A DNA stretch of 64,000 nucleotides from Branchiostoma floridae. Its lineage: Eukaryota; Chordata; Leptocardii; Amphioxiformes; Branchiostomatidae. Positions 12,201 through 24,300 of this stretch are shown piece by piece. The stretch spans positions 1-64,000 of the forward strand of contig NW_023365886.1 in assembly GCF_000003815.2 (NCBI RefSeq), read 5' to 3'. Every line of letters begins with the position of its first letter. The stretch's first letter is position 1. The translations under genes and the position numbers were made by a program. Under the pieces are notes generated by a model. That model saw only the letters and a program-made list of their open reading frames with translations, did not search any database and was not told the origin of the DNA.

Positions 12201-15164
12201 GTCTTATAACCTCAACAATGGACAGCTGGAAGAGAAGGAAAAAACATGAGGTTAAACTAAACATTGCACAACATGTCCTAGAATTTATTTAGTATTAGAC
12301 TTAACGTTAACAGTAATTTTACAGCTACTAGCCTGGGTAAGATTACCATGATATGTAGCAATGGCTAGATGAGAAACAGATGTGCAAGAGAGAAACAGAT
12401 GCGCAAGAGAGAAACAGATGCGCAAGAGAGAAACAGATGAGCAAGAGAGAAACAGATGAGCAAGAGAGAAACAGATGCGCAAGAGAGAAACAGATGCGCA
12501 AGAGAGAAACAGATGCGCAAGAGAGAAACAGATGAGCAAGAGAGAAACAGATGCGCAAGAGAGAAACAGATGCGCAAGAGAGAAACAGATGCGCAAGAGA
12601 GAAACAGGTGCGCAAAAGACAAACAGATGCGCGAAAAAGAAACAGATGCACAAGAGAGAAACAGATACGCAAGAGACAAACAGATGCGCAAGAGAGAAAC
12701 AGATCCGCAAGAGAGAAACAGATGCGCAAGAGAGAAACAGATGCGCAAGAGAGAAACAGATGCGCAAGAGGGAAACAGATGCGCAAGAGGGAAACAGATG
12801 CGCAAGAGAGAAACAGATGCGCAAAAGAGAAACAGATGCGCAAAAGAGAAGCAGGTGCGTTAGACACTACTTTTGTAATTTTCAACGAACAGGTGCTGTT
12901 ACTGTACAGTAATAGTGTTTTTGTACTTTTTTTCAAGCTGAAAACTTTTTATTACCTCCATGAAATGTCATGGAATGGAGGTTATATTTTCTGTTATGTG
13001 TCTCTGTCTGTGTAGATGATTACTCAAGAACGGCTGGATGGATTGGTTTCATACTTGTTGTGTTGGTGGGATGTGATACAAGCTCGAATCGATGAGATCT
13101 TGGGAGCCGTATCCGTCGTTATAATTGATGTAATAATATCAGAAATCACCCCTATATTTGAGATATATTATATATATTGGTACAGGCATCGTGCTGTATG
13201 TGTTTGTTAATGGGCTTAGCTGCAAGCAGATAGTGAGGTGACAGCTGTTTGGGGAACCCCCAGTAGTTTTATTTATGTCTGCTTAGGACTGTTTGAAATA
13301 TTTGTAACAGTTGGCACAGTAGTTACCTCCATGAAATGTCATGGAGGTTATATTTTCTGTTATGTGTCTCTGTCTGTGTACAAGATTACTCAAGAACGGC
13401 TGGATGGATTGGTTTCATACTTGTTGTGTTGGTGGGCTATGATGAAAGCTCGAATCGATGTGATTTTGGGCGCCGTATCTGTCGTTATAATCGATGTAAT
13501 AATATCAGAAATCCCCCCTATATCTGCGATATATTGGAACAGGCATCGTGCTTTAAGTGTTTGTTAATGGGCTTAGCTCCAAGCAGATAGTGAGGTGATT
13601 GTATGACAGCTGTTTGGGGAACCCTGAGTTTTTTGAATATGATAATTAGTTTTATTTATGTCTGCTTAGGATATCATGGAGATGTGATGCGTAAGTATAA
13701 TTGTAAGAAGTTGAGGTACATTTAACGGTAATGCTTAACAGGTATGGATGTCTCACATACTGTACTGCTGATTTGAGTGACATGGTGATTAAAATGCCAT
13801 TAGGTCCTCTCATCTTAGATGGGTTGGGTGTCAGAAGTTTTATGGGCGATACTGATTTCGTTACGATAAGGGACAGTTGTTAGTTGTCTCTTTCGTAGCC
13901 AATGGTACTTGTTTTTTAGCAGACGGGGTTGGCGCCAAGTATTCATCTTACAGTTGATGTAGGGCTATCAGAGGAAAGTGTGCATCTCATTTTTGTACCG
14001 TGTGAACAGCTGATGTTATGACATATTGGTGGAAAATCAAATCACCATCTGACTAAAGTTGGCCACATCCCTTCTTCTTTCTGAGTTTCCCAACTTCCTC
14101 CCACCACACCGCTCTGAGGCACATAGTGGAACCTCAATAATGCTGACAACCTTAGACAGTTTAAATGCCAAACATCAAGCTTAAGGAACACCACGCTACC
14201 ATATGCCGTCGACCTCTTAAACGCACATTACACAATTAAGTGTCACATTTCAATAATTACTAATCAGATGGACATCCTAGATGTGTCATTAAACAAATAC
14301 ACCACTACTTTCCCATAACATTTATAACCATTACTCTCAAATACAACCGACTATAAACATACATACCATCCACAAAAAAGCAATAAATATTTCATGGAGG
14401 TATGAGGTCCCCGAACTCTATGTTTTGGATTAGCCCTTATCTTTACCCCAACCATTTTACAATTTCTATTCTTATTTTTTTTTTGCCCTATCGCTCCATA
14501 TTTTTTATTAAAAAATCCGTGAACCAAGAAATTAAATTTTCTAGTTTGGGTGAACCAGTGCACCTATTCCCAAAAATGAATTTCGAGCCGTGTCACCCTC
14601 ACAGTCACAACACTCAATGGCTCTAAAGTCTAACCTCTTTCCCTTCTGTTTTTCTCTTGTGCATGTAGCCAGCGAGACAGGAGTAGATGTAGCCATGATG
14701 TACGTATGTCCCTGGTCCTGCCTCACAGTCAGCGGTACTGAAGAGACGTTCTCCTGGGGTGTAGAATAAGAAAAACATGTCAACGTGTGGGTCATTTTCT
14801 GTTGGAAAGCTATATATGTCATGCAAGTACCCAGGTGGATACACATATGTGTACTTGGGAAATTAGACACATATAGTCCCCATGCTCGTGCATGATATAG
14901 ACGTAAAATTAACTCAGACAAGTCTAAATTATGTGACGTTAGAACTTATCCTGCCCCCCTCCCTCCAAACACACTCTTTAAGTATAACGTAAATTTAGAA
15001 CCGTACAATGACTTCGGGTTCAGCTAAAGCGTTCTTTACTGTTAAGAGGGTCGTAGCCATATCTAACCACTAAACAATATTGCATAGTGACAACCTATCT
15101 AGCGTAAAAGTTGCTTTTGGTCGCATGCTTGCTTACCTGGCACGCACACCCTGGGGGCTGCCAT
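9254..15164 (-). CDS. EXOSC1: Exosome complex component CSL4 / EXOSC1 (8 coding exons, 191 aa)
   Basis: EXOSC1 is a cap subunit of the RNA exosome, the 3'-5' RNA-degrading machine of nucleus and cytoplasm; its S1 domain contacts RNA. Coding exons in transcript order: 15137-15164, 14635-14753, 12154-12225, 11260-11348, 10413-10446, 10029-10079, 9627-9708, 9254-9354. Every junction is GT-AG with matching phase, and the sum is 192 codons with the stop; human EXOSC1 has 195 residues. Recognisable stretches in order are CVPGERL and GTYVHHGYIYSCLAGY (N-terminal domain), PFRGLIRKEDVRATEKD and FRPGDIVLARVLSLGDA (S1 region), then STAENELGVVLA and VPVSWCDMQCPKTGSKEFRK (C-terminal domain). The 2.4-kb second intron carries a minisatellite and a tandem duplication. 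It lies downstream of POMGNT1 on the same strand, with its own start context (ACATGGCAG). Confidence 0.96.
10656..10693. repeat. Short ATGGATGC/ATGG tandem array
   Basis: About 38 bases of repeating GCATGGATGCATGGATG lie in the fourth EXOSC1 intron. It is a simple-sequence tract with no other feature. Confidence 0.7.
10751..10840 (+). repeat. tRNA-derived unit (degenerate class II tRNA-like sequence)
   Basis: The 90-base stretch starts GTTAGCGTGGCCGAACGG, matching an A box (TGGCCGAACGG), and contains GGTTCAAAAAC near 10820, a damaged B box (consensus GGTTCGANTCC). The ends GTTA/TAAC can pair. Length and A box resemble Leu/Ser tRNAs, but the B box and acceptor stem are broken, so I read it as a tRNA pseudogene or SINE head and not a working tRNA. 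Confidence 0.5.
12369..12855. repeat. 19-bp minisatellite, about 25 copies, in an EXOSC1 intron
   Basis: The unit GCGCAAGAGAGAAACAGAT is repeated with few substitutions over about 487 bases in the second EXOSC1 intron. Because 19 is not a multiple of 3 and the unit contains no stop in most frames, long spurious open frames appear on both strands, with 19-residue repeats such as KREKQMRKRETDAQ (plus) and SLLRICFSLAHLF (minus). No splice sites or start support a protein. Confidence 0.95.
12952..13670. repeat. Two tandem copies of a ~350-bp element (TTACCTCCATGAAATGTCATGG...)
   Basis: Copy one spans about 12952-13287 and copy two about 13323-13670. Both run from TTACCTCCATGAAATGTCATGG through CTCAAGAACGGCTGGATGG to TTTATTTATGTCTGCTTAGG, with a few small indels and substitutions. 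It lies just beside the minisatellite in the same EXOSC1 intron. A more diverged relative of the first ~100 bases is near 35720-35830, so this is a dispersed family and not only a local duplication. The remaining intron (13671-14634) shows nothing I recognise. Confidence 0.85.
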
Positions 15165-16792
15165 GTTTGTTGACAAGATCGTAACAGCGACCTCTGGCAG
15201 GTGAGGTGTATCACTGCAGAAAATCATTCTGTCCGATTCACTAAATAACAGCACATACTTACAAGCATGTAACTTGCTTTGACTTCATCACGTTCTTGTA
15301 GAGCTGTGTATGAACGTATACTCAGCCTCCACACATATCCTCGCATTAGGCCTGAAAGTCTATTGTGTGAAAAATGTGTTCAAAGTCACTAAATGAGAAA
15401 TGAACGTTATAAAAGAGTCATAAAAACGTCAATGTCACACATCAGTTAGAGATGCATATTTGCGAGCAAAAGCGTACATGTTCTCGTTTCAGTGCAACTT
15501 ATGTCAGTAATTACAATAGTGAATAATATTTGTTTTTTTTTCTGGATTTCTAGGGTACTGAAGAGCCAACTAGCTGTTCACAGTGGTACTGCAGCCCTGA
15601 AGATACTAGTACGTGTAATGGGGTGCAGGATAGCAAGGATTTGTCAGACAAGCCAGGCCTTCAATCTTTCACCCAACATGTGCTTTGACCCTGAATGTTC
15701 CTCTTGTGCATTCTTCTAGGAGTTAGAATCCATAGGGGGCTGACAAAGTAATGAAAAATGGGCCTTTGACCAAATAGAGCATAAATAACATGCCCCTCTG
15801 GGGAGGCAACCTTGTCCTCCCGCCAGCTAACTCTTCTCACCATATTTGGCAAATTTCTGCCATATTTCTCAGCCATCAAAGAATCTTGGGAGAGACTGTG
15901 GTCAATGAAGGTTTTATTCTTACTGCAAAATCTAACAAACTACCAACAAAACCCTGAAAAAAACTATACAACGTATAAAGTAAGGCTAAGAGTAAGAAAC
16001 ACATCTCCTATGGTTTAAAACTCTTGCTGCGTAATGCAGTAAGTACTTACACACACTGTACATTTTGGCCTTTAGGTACATGTAAAAACAATTGTAAAGG
16101 CTTCCATACATAGAAGATTAATGAAATTGTTAAAACTATAGTGGTAAAATATTGCCTTCCTTGACTTAAGAGCCCTGCATGTATGTTCAGTTGAAAAAAT
16201 ACAGTCAAGGCACAGCCAAGACTTAAACCCTTCCAACCCCATGGAATTACAAGTCAGTCATGGACTGCATCATAATGTAACTGTCAGTATGCAAATTAAT
16301 CCCACTGTTCCATTTTCAACAGTGAGGAAGGTGGAATCTAGCAGCTTTTTATTCTATTGAATACAATCTTCATCTCACAAGCTATTATCAAAAAGATGAC
16401 ATCTGTTAAACTAAATGACAGATACATATTCTGCCACATACATGTACATAATACGTATAAAAAACAAAACTAGATGATGACCAATAAAATTGCAACTTGG
16501 TAAACACTTTGTTACCTTAACCTATGAAATTGCAAATAGATTGACTATGCAATACAAAAATACATGAAATACAATAATACACATATGCATACAAAACTAT
16601 CCATACAAAATTTTCCTACATTGGGTAATTTTTACGTGTTCTTTTTAAAAATAATTCTCTGACAATCTATGTTGAACAGGCTGATATGATGGCATACATC
16701 TTCTCTAGAGTGCTACTTGTCCATATACAGCAGTTTTATCTGAGGTCTCAAGTCTAAGAGTTTATAATAGGCAACACCGACTACCAGACGAG
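15165..16792. other. Spacer between EXOSC1 start and POMGNT1 stop; includes the POMGNT1 3' UTR
   Basis: The right part is the POMGNT1 3' UTR; a minus-strand AATAAA at 16348-16353 is a candidate poly(A) signal, about 440 bases after the stop. The left part should contain the EXOSC1 promoter. No coding signal or clear repeat was seen. Confidence 0.45.
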
Positions 16793-19700
16793 CTACCGCT
16801 TCTGGTCCTTCTTCTCCACAGGGAGTGTGACTGGTATGATATAATCTGGTTTATGTTGTGAGTATGCAGAAGCTGGATGTCCAACCACAAAGAAATGGTT
16901 CCCATTCATAAACATTCGCCACATGGCTTTGTGGTTGCCTCGTGCATCCAGGTCCCAGACTTTCAGGCACTTTGCTAGAGCCAGCCAGTTTTGGAAGTCT
17001 GATTCCTGTGCCATCTGTATGTATAAGACATAGCTCTGGCCCTCTGTGGCATCGGGTATCAAATTGTCCCTACAGGGGGACATGTTGTGGTCTAGAACTT
17101 CTGCAGTGCTGATCAACTTGTTTACATCTTCTTCGTAGGGTTCACTTTTCATCCTGTCTATGTTCTTTAGCTCCACATTTGGTACCGTGTTGATGAGATG
17201 TTTCTTAAAGTAGAGTTCCTGAAAATATGAGTTCATGTTCAAGCCAGAGCTACCAAAGTGATATGTCCGTGAGATGTCTGGAATGATGCATTCCCTTCCT
17301 TTACGGTTCTCTGGGAGACGCATCCACATGTCCCAATCCCAAAGTTTTTCTGGTGTCGGCCATTTTGGTTCAAGTTCATCCTTGTAAAGAGAGCGTTTGA
17401 GGATCCAGCCTAACCCTGGCATGGTCTCCACTCTGTACAGCAGGGTGGGATCACCGCAGGAGTGTTCGTAGCCCTGGTCATTCCATGCAGAAACACAGTA
17501 CACTGTTGGATCTTCCTCAAGGAGAGGCAACGTCTGGCTGAAGTAGCTGAAAAAGTCTACAGATACATCCAGGTCCTCTTCCACTACTATAACATAGTTA
17601 GCCTTAGGGTACAAGTTAAAAGATGCTGTTAAACTAGCCTTGTAGTGCTGTGATATGCGAGCATTTTTCACCCCTATGGGAGTATGCTGGATCCCTCGCA
17701 CACCAAACAGCTTCACAACTTCCATTGGCTCCTCAAAAAAGCCATCAACAAACACTGTTACCATGTTGGGGTTAGCACCATGTGCTGAGAGAAGTGACCT
17801 CAGCATACGGTACAGATAGCCCGGCCTATTGCTGGCTATGACAGCCACGGGGACGTCTGCAATTCTGCTATTGGGCAGAGGATCTGGGTTCATCTCTATA
17901 GGAGCCGGGTCACTACAGCTACATAAGCTCCCGTAGCCTTCGATCTTACTGCAGAATGTACGGCGCCGTCGGTTAACGTCCGTGTCAGGCCAGGGACAGT
18001 CGCTGTCCTCCATGGCAGCCAAGGGGATGGAGGTCTCCATATAGACAGGCTCCGCCCACGTGGACAGGTCAGGTGACTTATTGTGCTGCTCGGCAAACAC
18101 CTTCCCAGTCTTGACCACGACAAACCCCCACATGTCACGCCAGCCCAAGATGTCCGCATGCTCGCTCCCCAGGGTTTTCAGGAGACTCCTGGCTGTGCTC
18201 TGGATCAAAACACAATCAGACAACAAAGAGCACAATTACATCTTAGTTTCAGCCAAGACAAATTTCAGAAACTGTTGAAAATTATAATCAATAGATATCT
18301 GACCTTCTCCCTACTACCTAGCTCCATAAGGTACCATAGCAAATACAAAATTAGTGCTTAAGATTAACATGAGTGGATTACCTGTATTTGTCAAATGCCT
18401 TGCTTTTCAATAGTAATACAGCTGTTTGGCTTGCTAATCGCTATGTGAAAATTGATGTACATAAAAAGGATGAGAATATTGGTGAATATGATAGAAGGTA
18501 CCTTCATCTGAAATGTTCCCTCATCCTTTATAGTGAAGATGAGAATCCTCCCGTCTGACACCATGTTTAGGAACAGGACCATGGCCTCATCTTCATGAGC
18601 GGAGTACGTGTCAAACACCCGCTGCGCCATGACGCTGCCCGTGGCCTGGTGGAGGACCAGGATGTGGATCCCACGACCCTTCTCGCTGTCTTCATCTTCA
18701 AGAACTGAAAGTACAAACCATAGGATTAAATCTCTGCAGCAAGAAACAAAGTGCTATGGAGATACCTGACAAATATAGGAAAAAAATGACATTAAGTTGA
18801 AATATAATAACATGGTTTAAGGATATCTTCCATTTCAAAAAGGTACGTGGTATTCAGGAAACAAGTCTTGCATACAAAAGTTTTTAGAACTTAATCAAAC
18901 ATACATGTAAAGGGTTGCTTTCACGCCAGCGAACCTTTACATGGAAGATGGAACAGCCCCTGGGTTAACCAAGGATAGATTTGACCCACCAGTTGTGCCG
19001 TCCACTGCTACAGACACCTTGTTCTGACTGGACAGCACAGCAATGTCGATCGTCCTGCGACCATCCTGCCCAGGAGCATGATGGTCATCTGACCCTCCCT
19101 CCTCCTCCCTGACAAAAAAACGTCAAACGTTATTTGATCAGAACATTATTTTTTTGAGACTGTTGGATTGGTCAGTCATCAGTAGTGGCATCAAGGTAAA
19201 GGGGTGTTGACTAAGTTAGAATACTAAGGCTCTGGGTATCAATTGCTATGACTTAAGTATGAGGCCCCAGTACTAGTATTGTATCCTTGAGAAAAGGCAA
19301 TTGGCACAAGGACATCTTCTCCAATGGGGTGCAAAGCTGGAAGTCCTGTGTTTGAGGGGAGGGGTCACACCTCAAGAATGTTAAAGAACCCATCACACTT
19401 GTGAAAAAGAGCAGAGGTCCATCCCAGTCTGCATGGATCAAGCATATCAGTCTGGCCTTACACAATTTACCTACTGCACAAAACTGGTGTCTTCTGCCCA
19501 AAAGGGTTTACCAGTTATACGGATTGATTTCATTCACTATCACTTGCCAAACCTCATCTGATTATTTTGTGCCTTTGTCTTTTTTTTTTTAATTTAGTGG
19601 TATACAGTCTTCATATCAACATCCTATTTATAGAGTCATCCAATTTATTGGTATGTAATTTGATATTGTCCCATTGTCAACAGCAGTTCATGTACTCCTG

Positions 19701-20539
19701 CAAGGACCACAAGACATTTGTTTATTAATCTGAAGAATGGCCTGAACTGGAAAACGTGGCCAAAAGGATCTATTATCTACTAGGATCTACTAAGACATAC
19801 CCAAAGGCAGTGTCTTGTGTGGTCTTCTGCCGCAGCCGTTTGGTGGTGTCCAGGATGAAGAGGATGTTGATGATGACTGTGGCCAGCAGGATGACCACTA
19901 AGATGGCCTGCAGGACACGGGTGGACACTCGAGGGACTGACCTGTGAAGAGAGGGAGACAAACGCAATCTCAACTTCATGCACATTTTTATCTGGAACAT
20001 CATCTGGAATACAATACCATGTACCATATATGTACATGATTTATCTCAAAGTCTACATTTGCATATGTTTGTTTATATCAATGATAGACGAGAGTTTTCA
20101 TCAATTATTTGATCATTCGAGGACCCCCTGAAATACTAGAATAAATAACATCAGACCAAGGTTGACCCAGTGCATGCATTAACTAACTAAGGGTGGCAAA
20201 GTGTGAAGTCTGACTGTGGCACCCATCATTGTTTACTTTTTTTTATTGATAACTTTGCCTTTAAGTTTTAACAACTACTAGTATTTGTAGCTGGCTTTGT
20301 GATATAAACATTGATCATAAGCTGCTATAGCGATAAGGAATGCACTTGTTTTATATGTTGACAACTGGCTGTCGGTTTGCCGGTCTATAACGTTAGAGAA
20401 CTTGTTCAGTTCAGGTATGCTGATCAGTTATCGTGCTGACGGATCAGTCTCACCTCGCTGACGGGCCCAGTCGGAAACCCTTCGGCCTGTGTCGCGGGAT
20501 GAACGGCGCTGCTCTCGGGTTAGGCTTCCACTGGTCCAT
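16793..20539 (-). CDS. POMGNT1: Protein O-linked-mannose beta-1,2-N-acetylglucosaminyltransferase 1 (5 coding exons, 651 aa)
   Basis: POMGNT1 is a Golgi type II membrane enzyme that adds GlcNAc in beta-1,2 linkage to O-mannose on alpha-dystroglycan. Coding exons in transcript order: 20454-20539, 19801-19941, 18990-19108, 18502-18704, 16793-18199; phases agree and the sum is 652 codons with the stop (human 660 aa). The start [13 protein letters not shown] matches the MDxWKP start of the family. Residues about 38-59 ([20 protein letters not shown]) are the signal anchor. Residues about 95-200 ([35 protein letters not shown]) are the stem ILEI/GG-type domain. The catalytic GT13 domain follows, with [20 protein letters not shown], the metal-binding EED at about 390-392, and METMPGLGW-like and [15 protein letters not shown] blocks. 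The last 1407-base exon carries nearly the whole lumenal catalytic part, far fewer introns than in vertebrates. It is head-to-head with FRA10AC1. Confidence 0.97.
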
Positions 20540-21305
20540 GGCTGCTGGATCAGACTTCAGCCTCAGAAGTGGGGAGGGGGGTCGGACACAAAGCTCACGA
20601 TCACGCTGTGCGTTGTTTGAACTTCAGCTTCAGCAGGCTCCGTTCAGTTCAGTTTTGACAGAAAAATCAAGAGTGTTCAGAGCTCCTTTTCATGCAGCCT
20701 GTAAATATGCACCCGCCCCAAAGCTACCGGCTAGTTCATGGCGGCCCCATTGAGGAGGGAAATGGAATATGACGAGCTATATTTTCGGGGCAATATTGAC
20801 AACTGCAAATTCCTCTGTTCAAGAAACCGGAAGTGACCCTGTTGAGAATAGACTAAACCACTTAATAACAGGGATACTATTAATATTGAACGTAAAGAGA
20901 AAGGATAAAAGGTATATATTAGTGCAAAAAGTTATTTTCTAGACTAAATAATAAGAAATAAATCATAAAAGATTAACAGTTTTGGAATTTTGATTCGTAT
21001 TTTAAGTTTCAAATTACCTGTGTCATTGATAACGCTCCCGTATTTTAGTAGACAGATCCAATATACTTATAGTAAGCATAGCACGCTATTTGTAGTACAA
21101 AAAGTCAAGGAATTACAGTGTTATATAACTTATTCTGTTCTCCTAACGTTATATATAGCAAGAAATATATGTAAATAAACTAATTCAAGATTATTTTGTA
21201 CCTTAATAATTAAATGATTTTCACACATGCATCTATTTTTGGCATTTACCCTGTCAGTAATTTTTATCTTCTAACAACTTGATATGTTTACTCTAGCGTG
21301 GCAAA
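20540..21305. promoter_or_regulatory. Divergent promoter shared by POMGNT1 and FRA10AC1
   Basis: The 766 bases separate the two start codons. ACCGGAAGTG at 20826-20835 is a perfect ETS/GABP-type site, common in divergent housekeeping promoters. CATGGCGGCC near 20738 and the AAAATGGCGGAT overlapping the FRA10AC1 start resemble YY1 sites. There is no TATA box at a useful position. The right half is AT-rich with no other motif I can support. Confidence 0.55.
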
Positions 21306-24300
21306 ATGGCGGATCGACTTGATTTGGGGAATGTGAGTTTCTGTGAAGATTTCTTTGATTTTCTGCAAAGTGCAGTTGTCAATGAAAATCTAGATTATGT
21401 AGGGATATTGACAAAAGAGTTGTGAAAGTCAATGATGGGTGTTCCGTCAAACTGGTACACTGCCCTCGCTACTGAGTACTGTGCGACTTTGTGGTTCTGA
21501 AAAAAAATGTTATTTTCTCAACAATTTTAAGGTAGCGAAACACAGTTTTTCGATACAATATAGGAATGTGAGTGGTTAAAAAAAAACAAATGCTTCGATG
21601 CTTCATGATTTATAGTAGGGTGGGGCCGCGTAGCACAGTGGTAGGGTATTCGGCCCGTGACCGAGTAAGTAGTAGGGTGTGAAACGAGCTGAGTAGAAAA
21701 CAGTCTCCTGGCTTCCGGGAGTCGAACCAGGGCCGCCAGATCACAAACCCAGCACCGCTAAACCAAATAATTTTTATGCCAAAGCTCAGATCCTTTGGCA
21801 TGGTCAGTTTGGTGGCCCTTGAACACCACTGTAACACTACTCCCCCTTTTCTTTTTTTGACATTCGTCCTCAAATCTAGGAGTTCGGTATCCATGTGTTC
21901 CAAATCTTTAGTCTGTTTAGTGTTACAGGGTTTGCATGGGAACCAGTGAAACAAGAGGGGAGTAGAAACAGTCTCCTGGCTCCCAGGATTCGAACCCGGC
22001 CCGAACCTGGGCTGCCAGATCAGAAACTCAGCACCGCTAACCGTTACGCCAAAAGCTCCAAGCCTTTGGCATGGTCAGTTTGGGGGCACTTGAACCCCAC
22101 TGTTACAGGGGCACAAGGGAGTTATAATATGGTGAACTTCAGCCAGTTCAGGGTAACAATCTATAAAAAGTATATGAGAAGATGGGCTGAGTTTCGGCGA
22201 CTTGTTTGCTTTTGATAAAGCTCACTTATTTTTTAGATTCAGCTAGTAGGCAGTATTTTAATACAGTCAAAGCTGTCTATAGCGGCCACTCAAGGGACTG
22301 GAGAAATGTGGCCACAATAGACAGGTGGCCACTATAGAGAAAATGCTGACCAATTGACCACGAGCAATAAGTTACACGATTTTAGTACCCATTAATCTCT
22401 CTCTCCAAGTAACATTGTCGTGATTGTCTCAAAATTCAACTGCCCCCGCCAAAGTAAAATCTATTGACTTGAAAATTATTGATATTGTCATACGCAATGT
22501 TGGTAAATTTGCAAACAAAGACTTGTACCCTAACGTTCAAGGCACACGTTCCTTCCACTACTGCCAAAATGACCCTGTCGGGAACTCCAAATCCTCGCAA
22601 ACTACGATTTTAAACTCAGCACAGAGCGTGACATACGGTGGTTGTATGGTCGTTAGCGGCAATAGGCAGTGTTTCTGTACCTACAGGACCGGAAATCATG
22701 TGGCCGTGGCCGCTGGACTGACAAAAGCAATGGCGAGGTGGTCGCCATGCAAAAGTGGCTGCTAATACAGGTTTGACTGTATATTGTGAACCGAAAAAGC
22801 AAAATTATAAGATAACTCATAAAGTGTTCTGCCACATTAATAAAGCTCTGTGCATGAGCATAACATTTCCATACTTGTGTTGTTCTGCAGATCCACCGTG
22901 CTGGAGGTTATGGTTCCGAGTTTGATGAGTATGACAGTGAACAGGACAATGAAGTGGAGACAGAAAAGAAAAGGTAATGTAAGATTATTTTCTTAAGCAG
23001 AGTGTTAATGTGGCTCTGAGACATTCTTTTGTCCTATACAAAACCAACATGTATAAAAAAAATTATGTTCTAATATTAATAAGACAGTTTTTATCTGTTC
23101 TACTATCAGGTCTATCAAACATGATGAGTTATACAGGAAATCTCAGCCCAGCACGTCCCGAGAGGTGCCGTCAAAGAGAACAGTTGCAGCAATGTACGAC
23201 AAGGAAGAGACCCAGAACAGGATGTACCACTTCAGAGCTATGGATGCTGTATCCTTGTACTTGTACTTTTTTTTTTTGAGTGATGGGAGAGAAGCCTAAT
23301 TTATAATATATCCGAATCTCCGGGCAGATTTACCGCTGCCATAAGGAGTATAGCCGGCCAGGCATAATGGACTCATCCAGGTCCAGTAAGTCTGCCTGGA
23401 GATTAATAATACGATGTATCCCCAGTTTGGCCAAGTACGCTCGACCGCCACTACTAGTACTCTTCTTGATAAGTGTGTTAGGTTCTTTGATGTTTAAAGG
23501 TTTGAACTTGAGGCTCTCTCACACCTTTCACAGAAGGTTCCCTCTGAAATGCTATCTGTTTGTGATATCTTTGCTGATGCAACCTATCATACTGGGCCCA
23601 TCCAATATCCTGGAGCCTTCTGGAGCCATGAAACGTAATTCTTAAGGCAAAGTGGCAAGTTGTTAATTGCCTGCACCATATCCTGTATCAGGGCTCGAAA
23701 TCCTTTTTTCTGCATACCTGCACTGGTGCAGGTAACACTGAAAATTACCTGCACCAGACAAATTTCATCTGTACCACTCTGAATTTAGGAAGTATGGATC
23801 ATACTAAAATTGTTGAGGAACCATTTTTTTTTCTTTTATACTTGATAGGTGGTAACATTCAATGCAGCTAATAACAATTCACATACACCTACATCATATG
23901 ACATTTATGTATAAAACAGGTTAGGTACAGGTAGACACCAGAAATACTTGCACAGCTCCAATTTTACCTGCACTAACGTGCATATGCAGGTAGTATTTCG
24001 ACCCCTGTGTATGTTATGCAGATGGCTAACCTTAATTTGAATTCAGTATGCAAGACACAAGGAGCTGGTCAACAACTACCTTATATACTATGGAGGGAAG
24101 AAGGAGGATTTCAAACGGTCAACGTAAGTTGCTGAAAAGGAGAACAATGTATCTTTGTACTTTATGCTATTTTATGTGATGTTGATATTTATTTTGATTT
24201 GGACTTCATAGGAATGTAGTAATTATAACAGCACATGTGATATGACTGTTGTTTTTTCATCTTAACTATCCATCCTGGTGTCTGTCCAGTGCAAGTGACA

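Noticed and set aside
12369-12855. CRISPR-like regular array
   Set aside because: Repeats are directly adjacent with no unique spacers, and the genome is eukaryotic.
12285-13015. Several overlapping open frames of 135-197 codons on both strands
   Set aside because: They are generated by the 19-bp minisatellite; no start, splice site or domain supports them.
13016-13590. Open frames of 64-109 codons with similar sequences
   Set aside because: They are the two copies of the dispersed tandem element read through; no coding evidence.
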